This document shows positions 33,662 through 42,166 of a stretch of 42,166 nucleotides of DNA, one piece after another. The DNA is taken from assembly GCA_000320545.1 (NCBI GenBank), contig ADNK01001085.1, positions 1 through 42,166 of the forward strand, in the 5' to 3' direction. The stretch comes from Bigelowiella natans CCMP2755 (lineage: Eukaryota; Cercozoa; Chlorarachniophyceae). Both the position numbers and the translations under genes were made by a program. Positions within the stretch are counted from its first letter, which is position 1, and each line of letters opens with the position of its first letter. Below the pieces are notes generated by a model that did not search any database, had not been told where the DNA came from, and saw only the letters and a list, made by a program, of their open reading frames with translations.

Positions 33662-33692
<31 letters not shown>

Positions 33693-34653
33693 CGAGGATG
33701 ACGATGATGATGTAATGGTGATTGTAGAGAATGGAGGACGCGAAAAAACGAAGAAGGGTGATATAGTAGGCCAACCGTATGGATAGGAGAAGACAAACAG
33801 GTAAAAGAGATGATCGAGCCGAACATTGCTAACATCATCACGTTGCTAATACTACTATTTTTGGCAATCACTCACCGCAAACCACTCCTCAAGGACATGT
33901 CTCTGCCTGGGATCGAAAAACATACGCCGCCCTTTCGCTGCTGCTGCAGCAGCAGCAGCGCCACCACCACCAGTAGGAGGAGGTTCTGTGTTGCTGCTAT
34001 CATTGTACTTTTTGGTAAAAACAGACAAACGTTATTATCTGTCTGAGCTATTTGATATGTGTAGCTAGCATACACACACTCACACACACACACGAATTTT
34101 TATTTGAGTAGTCTCATACCAAACATACATTTTGATATGATATGTATGATGCACTACATGTTTGTGGCGCTGATGCTGGTGGCGGCGATCACGTTTTGTG
34201 ATAGTAACAGTAGAGATAATGTTATCGTTCCTTGCGTAGTGCATTTTACGCTTATGTTCCTGAAACTGATTCCAAGAAGCGTTGTTTGGGAAAACCTTGA
34301 AATTATAAGTATGCGTCAGCAATGCAACAGCAGAGAGGAAGTCGTGTATTGGTTCATCATCATCATCAGCAGCAGCATCAGTCAGCAGACATCTTATTAT
34401 CGTCGTTGCTGCGTCAATTCTACCTGGGAGCATATTCGGCAAACGAGGTTTGCGCTGCTAGTAGTTTTGCCAGTTCTAGTTGTAGAGAGAGGAGCATCAG
34501 CTGCTTCATTGTGGTCTACTCGTAAATGCCTCTGAGTTGTCGTCATCGTCACCGTCGTTGTCCCGTGCAAGAATATCGTGTTAGGAAAACCAGGAAGAAA
34601 CATAACATCGATCACAGATAGTAAAGTACTGACTTGCGTTGCTACCACTGCTT

Positions 34654-34687
<34 letters not shown>

Positions 34688-36199
34688 GAAGATAACTCAC
34701 CTACATCAACATCATTAGCATTATCGTCATCATCAACAACGGCAACATCAAGAAGAACTTGTTGCCATTATTCTCGCTACTCTATATCCAAGAGCTATAG
34801 CAACTATTTACTCTGCATCAGCTGTAATACTGCTGCAACCCTCACATCTTCGTTTACAAATCTCATCTGCGGCTATTACACCTTTCTCCCTTCGTATGCC
34901 CACAGAGGAACCCCCCCGCCCTAACCTTCATATTTTACTGCTTCTATTTACCACACCTACCTCTAGAAGTGCTTCGAAATAGAAGGCTTTCCTGCAAAAG
35001 TGACAGTGGAACGCGTGACGCGTTCCGTGATGTCTCACCAGATGTTTTCTTAAATCTGCTAACGCTGTAAATGTGCGCGGGGCGTTCACGCAGAAGCGAC
35101 AGCTATACGTATCGCGATGGCTTCGGAGCCTACTTTTATTATAACCCCCATCGACGTCCTCTCTTACAGTAGCAACAGAAGTAAACTTTGCACCATTCCT
35201 CTTCATCGTTGTTTTGCCAGCCGTCATTCTACTAGGACTTTTACGATGGATGTGGTCATAACCAGCCACTCCCTCATTTACATTACTAATGTATGCTATC
35301 TTCACATTGTTGCCTCTTCCGTTTTCTGTAGAATGCTGGCTAGTTTCCCCGATGATGCTGACAGTTTTGATCGAGTAAGCAAGCCCTGCCTCTCTAGCAA
35401 CAACGCTGCTTCCAGCGCTCCATTTACATATTCTGGCGTGGTCTTTTAAGTTTTTCTTTTGCGTGAACGTAGAATTGCATTTAGTGCATTTGAATGGACG
35501 CATTCCGAGATGGATAGAGAGTTTGTGTTTCCGGAGGCTAGATCGATCGTAGAAACTCTTCCTGCAAAGAGAGCATTGCACCGCAGAATCAACTTCGGCG
35601 GGCGACAGTGGGTTTTTGCGATCCGTCGTGGTGGTAGTAGGATCAGGTTTCTTGCAATTATAATTATTATCAATGACAATCACTCTGCTGCCCTTGGAGA
35701 TTTTGGATGATGAAGACGACGATGATAACTTTGAAGATGATGATAAATTTGAAGATGCTAGTAATCGCAGAGGTGATGAAGTAACTTTTGCTACTATAAC
35801 TGTTGCTGGTTTTGTTATGTTTTGGCTGTCATATGTGTTCGAACCATTTAGATATGAAAAGAATGCTGTAGGTGCTTTGGCTCTGGCCACGTCTCTTCTG
35901 TTACTACCAACAGCGCTGGCCGGTCTCATGAAGTGGTGGAAGAATCCATGCCGAATGCGAGACTTGTCCCTATCAGGAGCATTCTGCTGTTGTCGTCTGT
36001 TGTTGGTATCCATAACTATAGGCATTCCGATTAAAACGTCACTGCCTTCTCTTCCAAATGACGCGTATGCATCTCTCTTCCCGAATCTGCTGCACCAGAT
36101 CTTCTTTCTAATTTCGCTGCCATCATTTCTATATGAAGAATCTTCTTCTCCTTTACCACCACTACTACTTCCGAATACGAGCACGACTACTGCAACCAT
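33535..36199 (-). CDS. C2H2 zinc finger and TALE-like homeodomain protein
   Basis: A nuclear DNA-binding protein by its domains. Exons 36199-34961, 34259-34158, 34007-33876 and 33648-33535 join in phase 0; 528 residues. Zinc fingers: CSLC…HKLSIH (209-230), CTKC…HARIC (238-258, last ligand Cys), CRFC…HLVRHH (367-391) and a fourth, CHFCRKAFYFEALLE, completed across the first intron by EHKRKMH, restoring the 12-residue C-to-H spacing. A homeodomain at about 472-528 follows an alanine run: RRMFFDPRQRHVLEEWFA (helix 1), then DHAINPYPDFMAKQRLSKLT and GLTLQQLDRWYRC. NPYP in the helix 1-2 loop is typical of TALE homeodomains. The recognition helix reads WYRCST instead of WFxNxR, and the protein ends two residues later. 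A low-complexity Ser run (AGT/ACT-derived) lies near 153-165. The start codon is the first in the open frame; an upstream exon is possible. Confidence 0.82.
33658..33712. repeat. GAT/GAC trinucleotide run in a homeodomain-gene intron
   Basis: GAT units with a few GAC/GAG variants lie immediately beside the acceptor of the last exon (33648); read on the coding strand it is an ATC/TCA tract in front of the splice site. Confidence 0.9.
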
Positions 36200-36251
36200 C
36201 CTGGTGGTATTTCTGTGGATCCTGGTAAAAAACGAAGCTTAGTTATTATAT

Positions 36252-36294
<43 letters not shown>

Positions 36295-37124
36295 GCGGGA
36301 TTCTACAAAGCGGCGATAAAATCAACGACTAAAGAAGATATGGTATTTGATAATATTCGAAGAAGAGCAGCTACTACGACTAAACCTCCTTATTTCTTTA
36401 TCGTTTTTCCGAAGTTCTCTCCTCGTTCCATAGCCGCCACCGTGATGAAGATCGCTTGAATCAATCGGAGAAGATCGCTGCAACGTCATTCGCAGCCACT
36501 GGTCCTTTGCATCTCAAGAAAAAGGCCACCGATGGAACATATTATCCGTACTTTGCACTCAAGGTGCATCAGTCTATAACACACTCTCAAGATCGCATGA
36601 TGCTCATTCTCAGAGTGGAGGGGCGACTCCGTAGGTCACGAGTGCTCGTATCGGAAAATAGAGGGGGCAATGTTCCTCTCATCTCAGCCCCTGATCCTTG
36701 TCGCACATGTAAATAGCCATGTTTTAAACACCTTTATTCCATCGCCTGCGACAAGGGATTCAAACCGTTGTAGGAAACATGCCCACGGGCGTTTCTGTGC
36801 TAAATGATCATCAGCATCACATCGGCAATGTCAAACGCGTTGTGTTCGTGGATTACGGTAAATGATTTGGTATGTCTCTCATGGGAAGAGCCCATCATTC
36901 TGCCAAATCCGAATGATTCTTGAGATATCAACTGATGTGTTGTCGGAGATTGAAATTTCCCTGTAATTTTTGTTGGTTTCACCAAACCTGAGACTTGCCA
37001 GCTCGCCCCAGCCCAACGAGTAATATCATCGCGGGGCAAGGGGACTGCAGACGGAAACAGAGGGAGAAAGAAGAATAAGAGCTGGAAATATTGCTTCCTA
37101 TATTTGTTTCGCACTTCTGTGATT
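36200..37124. promoter_or_regulatory. Divergent intergenic region, homeodomain gene and P4-ATPase
   Basis: Contains a (TA)n run at 36249-36292 and two open frames without known content: one on + at 36456-36716, and one on - at 36800-37114 that begins with a hydrophobic segment. Neither has splice partners or similarity I can name, so neither is called a gene. Confidence 0.4.
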
Positions 37125-38731
37125 ATGGCAAAGCCTTCCTCCGCATCTCTCAGGGAGATCGAGGTAATGGTGGACCATGCCCAACAAACAAGTTAACCCG
37201 AAGCTTGAAAGAATGTCTAATTTCCTCTCACGATGATAAAACAGATTCGAGATGGTGATTGCCATGTAGATGAGAAGGAGCTTCCAGAATCGACCTGGAG
37301 GACATGCTACTGCCCTTGGGTATAGATTCGCCATAAGCCGCCAAAACGATTATTCTTAACTATCGCCCAAATATTAACGCTTCCACTCATCCATTTCCTA
37401 GGTTACGCCGGCCGGTGATCTTCGTCCTCATATTTTTGGGACGAACAGAATCACGAGCACCAAATATACCCCGTAATGGATTTTTCCACTAGGAAGTGGA
37501 ACCAGCATTCATCCTGTCTTCCATGATCATGATTTATGAACATGTTGTTCCTAAGCGCATTTCACGTTTAACGCACGCTTCTCCGATATGTTTTAGCCTT
37601 TCGTAAAATGAACATTCTGAATTCTCACTCTTCTCACCATTAGAGCTACCTTCCTCCCTGTTAACTTCTATGAGCAAATCATGCCATGGTACAAGCCGGC
37701 CAACTTCTATTTCCTGTGCATAGCAGTTCTGCAGGTAGTAACGTCACTCATTCTCGCAGCTACATGACACACTATCTACAGGATTGTTGGCGTCGATTTG
37801 ATCCTGATGGTGATGGCAAACAGTGTCTGTGCATGTGTGTGTTTTGTAATATTCACCCTGTCGCTACTTTTCCTCCTCACCAGAGTATAAGTGCCATATC
37901 GACAACACAAGGAAAGCCTACCATCCTCATGCCTCTTCTATTTGTCGTTGGGGTCACAATGATCAAGGTGAAGACTAAAAGTACATGATGAGAATGCTTC
38001 CTTGCTAATTTGTAAACAATATTGGACAACTATCAGTAGCAATGTTTGCCGTTGCAGTCTGCAAAGCAAGAGATAACTATTTATCTTATCACCCACTCTT
38101 CCTTGAATTACAATTAAGGACTGGATCGAAGACAGCAAGCGTAGACAACAAGATCGGGATGCAAATGAAGCAATGTAATATCATTCTCTTGCATTTGGTA
38201 GTGGTAGGTAAAAGGGGTATGATGTGGGACGAAATATCAGGATTCAATGATAGAATATATATCATCGAATACTTGTTTATGATTCTTTCTCCTCAGCTTG
38301 ACTACATCTTATGGTTTCTTCTTTAAACATGATCATCATCCCCCACCATCATCATCATGGTTGTCATCTCAGGTACAAGGTTTGGCGAAGAGGGGCGTGG
38401 GTCGACGTACAAGCTCAGAATATCTTGGTAATAATACGAATTGGAGGTTGAAAGCCAGATGAGAGCACCGCGTCAATATGAACTTTTATGGGGTTGGTCG
38501 GTCGTTGGTGTGTGGCGATTGGAGAATTGTCTTAAATCATTGCCACACTCACCATTCTCCTGCTCCTCCTCCTCCTCATCATCAGGTCGGCGATTTCGTG
38601 TTGATTAAGGAGGACGGGAGGTTGCCCTGCGACGTCTTTGTTGTGGTAATACTACTTCAAGGGTATTGGATACCTGAGTGCCTTGTCGTACAGCAGCTGC
38701 CATACGCGCCATTGAGTACCCATCACTCAAG

Positions 38732-38762
<31 letters not shown>

Positions 38763-39434
38763 CAAACATAGGGCTCTGGTATAGATAGCGGGGATGTCGC
38801 ATTCATCGACACCAAGGATCTTGACGGTAGTGTTGATAAACCAAAACAAATATACCGTTGGTAGGATGGGAGAATAGTTATTCCCATAGTTGCGGAAAGC
38901 GTGTGCGCATCTCACTGCTGTTCCTTCCTCACAGGAGAAACCAACTTAAAGCCCAAAAGCGTACCCAAGTTTCTATTACAGCAATTTCCAAGAGTAAGTA
39001 CTGTAGTTGGAGAGATTCGTCGACTATACAAATCACTAAAACTTGTGTTAGTTGTGCCACCCACTGGCAACACATCCTGGTCATGAATTGATCAAATGTC
39101 ACTGAGGGGGGGGGGATGGGACAGAATTATAACAACCGTTTTGTCGTAGCATTTGTGGGTGCTATATGAGCTCCCTCATCGTCATCGTCATCATCATCAT
39201 CATCATCATCGTCATCGTCATCATCTAGCACACACTAATACGACCGCACTCATGCCGCCATCAGACGAAAAGCAGCCCTGACCACGTGAGTACGGTTTCA
39301 ATGCATCTCCAGTGTGATTCCCCGGTATGTATATGTTTATATATAAATCTATATTCGACGCCTACACACGCGAATGGACCTTCCCATTTCCATTTCTGAC
39401 TCCGTACCCGGATCATCATCACCATCATCATCAC

Positions 39435-39469
<35 letters not shown>

Positions 39470-40095
39470 ACTCCTTGCTTGTGCATCGTCCTCCTCACAA
39501 TCTGCAGGAAAACTCGAGCTTTACGGACATGGGCGAGTGGTCTGGGATGGTAGTGATTCGCGAGAGGATCAACGAACGAGAAGAAAGAACGATGACCTTG
39601 TTGATGATAACATCACACATCTTCACAACCATGTGTTTTGCTTGCTAGATCAAGTTTGAGAACCCGCGAAGAGAGCTTCTTGGTAGCACTTACTTAATAA
39701 ATAGTGGTGGTGGTGCTTTGTCCTTTATATGTACTGGTGTTGTCAGCTCTAGAAGTAGTAGGTAGCTAAATTTGAATGGTATGTATTGTTATTGTCACTA
39801 TTACTATTATTATTAGCTGTAGTAGCGGTAGTAGAATATTACGGAAGTCATCACCACCGATTCGGTATGAAGATTCATCCCCCCGCCCCTCCCCTCCCTC
39901 TTGGTGAATGGTCCGTGGTACAGAGATGAAAGGCAAGCAGAAGAAGGGAGGCTTCCACGTTGGTACCTAAAGAAGACTGTGTTGTGTAGTTGTTGTAATG
40001 CTTCAATTTTTGTGAGTTTGCTGAGCTGTTGGATGACTGTGGTGGAGGTGGTCATTGATTAATTATTGATTGGTGGTAACCTGATGGTTTCTTCT

Positions 40096-40170
<75 letters not shown>

Positions 40171-40877
40171 CTCTCTTTCTCTCTTTCACCCTCCCTCTTG
40201 ATCTATTTTAGGAATCGACAACTTTATCCTGAGGACATGTGTGGTACTACCTATTACTACTACTACCGCTATCACTGCCACATCTTGCTCTTTGCCTGGA
40301 GAGGCATGAGGAAGATGACAAGTGAAACATATCTATCTGCATTGTGTTCAATAAATGATTGCCTGCTGCTCACCGCACATGCCACCTCCACCTCTTGCCT
40401 CTTACATTGTAATAGCTTCGAAATACGCCATGGATCATCGGACTTGCAGTCTACACAGGTAGCAATTTCATCATAACAACAACCGAACGACGACGATGGA
40501 GGCGAAGAAGAAGAAGAAGAACAACAAAATGATAGATAATGTACGAGTGGCCGGACCCGCGCCGCTGTATGCAGAACATGCGATTTTGTGCTTCAGTAAA
40601 AGTGGGGGTTAATGCTTTTTGGTCGTACGTTTTGTGCTCGTGAGCATTGCGTGCGAGGAGTAACTCTTCTTATGCTAACCGCTCTTTACACTCCTCCCTC
40701 CCCCCTCAGGCGAACAAACAAAGATTCGGAAAAACAACGCGAAGAACCAGGATAGCATGAAGATTAAGAACTCCACGGTGAGTTGTACCACGTGAACGTG
40801 ATATTTCGCCATCGCTACTTTTTGCCCCCTTAGAATGATATGGGAGAAGCAAACACACGCACACACACACACACACA

Positions 40878-40923
<46 letters not shown>

Positions 40924-41583
40924 TCTTCTTTTATTCATGATCTGCCCCCACTTCGTTGAAGAAAAAGAAATCATAACTTTACCACACAAATACTTACCCA
41001 AAGCTGCTGCTGCTGAAACTTGGATCATTCTTGCCTCATGCCCTGTGATCGATCTCCTTCCGCAGGTCTTCCGTCATATGAATTATGGCTTCGCTGCGAT
41101 GGGATTGCTTCAGGTATGTACGTCGAAGAGTATCAATTAATAATGCCGTACTGTGCTAGCCTTGTGCATCATCAATGATTGTCCCCCCCAATTTCGTGAA
41201 TGCGGCTGCAATTGATCGAACGACGCTGATGATAACACTGTCTCGTGCTGTTCTTCTTGTGGTTTTAGATTTGTTGCTGTTTATTCGCCTCGATCTTTGC
41301 TGGAATGTATCAGGTGAGAGAGAGAGAGAGGGGGGGGGGAGGGGAAAGGCTAATGGTGATTAGATGGCAAATATGATCAAAGTGCATTTAGTTGCTGCTT
41401 CGATCCAATGGAAGTGGTGATTGTACTCGTTCGTGAATTTGCAAATTTACACGACGCAATGGCTTTTTTAGTCTCGCCTTAAAGGAAGCTCAGGAGGCTG
41501 GGGAGATGCTTGGTATCTTGCCCTGGAAGATTCGCCATTCTTTGCCGGGTTCAAAAGGTAATACTATTGGAAATTGTTGTGGT

Positions 41584-41621
<38 letters not shown>

Positions 41622-41936
41622 TAGTAGTACGCACGTGCACAAACAACTTTAATAATAGGCAGTAACTAAAGCTGCTGTATTGGACGCAATCGCTACTATT
41701 GTTCGACCCCCCACCTCCTCCCCCCCCCCCCCCTCGTCTGTATAAGGTTCTTTACGTGGTTCATCATCTGCAAAGACTTCCTTCCCATCTCCCTCTACGT
41801 GTCATTGGAAATGGTGCAGTTTTGCCAGGCAAAGGTATGGTCATCATCATCATCATTATCATCATCATCATCAGGTGCAGATAGACATTCTGTCATCTGT
41901 GGAGGCATTTCACTCATACCATATACCCCCCCCCCC

Positions 41937-41981
<45 letters not shown>

Positions 41982-42166
41982 TCCTTTCCATCCACAACTG
42001 TACGGTGCGATGAGCTTCTTCTCTCCGCCATTAGTTTCGCAACTGTCGTGAAAATAATGGGGTATCGTTGCAGCGTGTGCTGATTTGCCTGACCCTCTTC
42101 TTCTTCTTCTTCTTCTTCTTCTTCTTCTTCTTCTTTTCATGCTTTAACGGTAGCATATGCTTAGAC
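37125..42166 (+). CDS. P4-ATPase phospholipid flippase, N-terminal part (continues beyond window)
   Basis: P4-ATPases move phospholipids to the cytosolic leaflet. Exons: 37125-37163, 37402-37472, 37644-37734, 37884-37967, 38119-38174, 38373-38427, 38586-38645, 38772-38826, 38935-38993, then after an unresolved exon 39508-39549, 40212-40240, 40416-40458, 40710-40777, 41066-41113, 41269-41313, 41472-41557 and 41747-41834. Landmarks: NRITSTKYTPATFLPVNFYE, KPANFYFLCIAVLQ (helix 1), PTILMPLLFVVGVTMIKDW (helix 2), VGDFVLIKEDGRLPCDVFVV, DLDGETNLK (actuator motif), IDNFILRTC, LRNTPWIIGLAVYTGEQTK, helix 3 near GFAAMGLLQICCCLF, and PISLYVSLEMVQF (helix 4; PISL is typical of P4 enzymes). The phosphorylation motif DKTGT lies right of the window. 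The exon between 38993 (phase 0) and 39508 (phase 1) was not found. MAKPSSASLREIE is a short N-terminus. Confidence 0.93.
39415..39470. repeat. ATC/TCA trinucleotide run in a P4-ATPase intron
   Basis: A long TCA run with CAC interruptions lies about 40 bp before the exon at 39508. A related run is at 39186-39226. Confidence 0.9.
40098..40190. repeat. (CT)n microsatellite in front of a P4-ATPase exon
   Basis: About 90 bp of nearly pure CT, ending some 20 bp before the acceptor TCTATTTTAG at 40211; it provides the pyrimidine tract of that intron. Confidence 0.9.
40857..40919. repeat. Compound microsatellite (CA)n-(GA)n
   Basis: CA units followed by GA units in the P4-ATPase intron 40778-41065. 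Confidence 0.9.
41586..42136. repeat. Series of microsatellites near the window end (GAT, C-run, TCA, CT, TTC)
   Basis: GAT at 41586-41622, a C-run at about 41718-41733, ATC/TCA at 41841-41873, CT at 41943-41979 and TTC at 42096-42136. All lie in P4-ATPase introns. No exon could be placed with confidence after 41834. Confidence 0.85.

Noticed and set aside
36456-37114. Two open frames (+ 36456-36716, - 36800-37114), one with a signal-like segment
   Set aside because: Each is a single short frame in a divergent promoter gap, without splice partners or recognisable content.
1-42166. tRNA, rRNA, riboswitch or CRISPR features
   Set aside because: No cloverleaf with A/B boxes, no rRNA core sequence and no repeat-spacer array could be seen by eye on either strand; a tRNAscan and Infernal run would be decisive.

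Overview
This is nuclear DNA from a eukaryote. Genes are split into many short exons with GT-AG introns, there is no operon-like packing, and microsatellites are very dense. Exon chains were built by hand: a chain was accepted when the reading frame stayed open, splice phases agreed and the joined protein made sense. BBS5, a subunit of the ciliary BBSome, implies a ciliated or flagellated organism. A CobW-family GTPase starts with a signal-peptide-like segment followed by a basic, hydroxyl-rich stretch, which resembles a bipartite leader for a secondary plastid. A flagellate alga with a complex plastid is therefore my best guess; the lineage is not proven.

Layout: 3' end of a + strand gene (1-100); thioredoxin-like gene (-, 547-1875); TAM41 mitochondrial CDP-diacylglycerol synthase (+, 2483-4223); two unrecognised genes (-, 5269-6625 and 7040-7868); a small unknown gene (-, 8609-9011); a seven-helix membrane protein that looks like a protist gustatory-receptor-like protein (+, 9152-10493); an ankyrin gene made of tandemly copied exons (-, 11297-12303); a lone serine-protease-like exon (+, 12391-12465); BBS5 (-, 13961-15929); TAF7 of TFIID (+, 16265-20096); a SMARCD/BAF60 subunit of SWI/SNF (-, 21243-24851); a BUD13-like gene (+, 25262-26073); a CobW/ZNG1-type GTPase (-, 26964-30035); a two-helix membrane protein (+, 30421-31685); a C2H2 zinc finger plus TALE-like homeodomain protein (-, 33535-36199); and the 5' part of a P4-ATPase lipid flippase (+, 37125 to the window end).

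From 547 on, genes form back-to-back divergent pairs with 140-930 bp between start codons. The recognisable dispersed repeats (a fold-back element near 32-33 kb, an AT-rich hairpin, a short TGTAATGAA-type family) lie in the gaps where genes converge. CT, CA, TA and trinucleotide microsatellites lie mostly in introns, several directly in front of 3' splice sites. The genes do not form one pathway: transcription/chromatin (TAF7, SMARCD, zinc finger-homeodomain), lipid and membrane (TAM41, P4-ATPase), cilium (BBS5) and metal handling (CobW) are mixed. The least ordinary items are the receptor-like 7TM protein, the homeodomain lacking its key Asn, the freshly amplified ankyrin exons and the two-helix channel-like protein.
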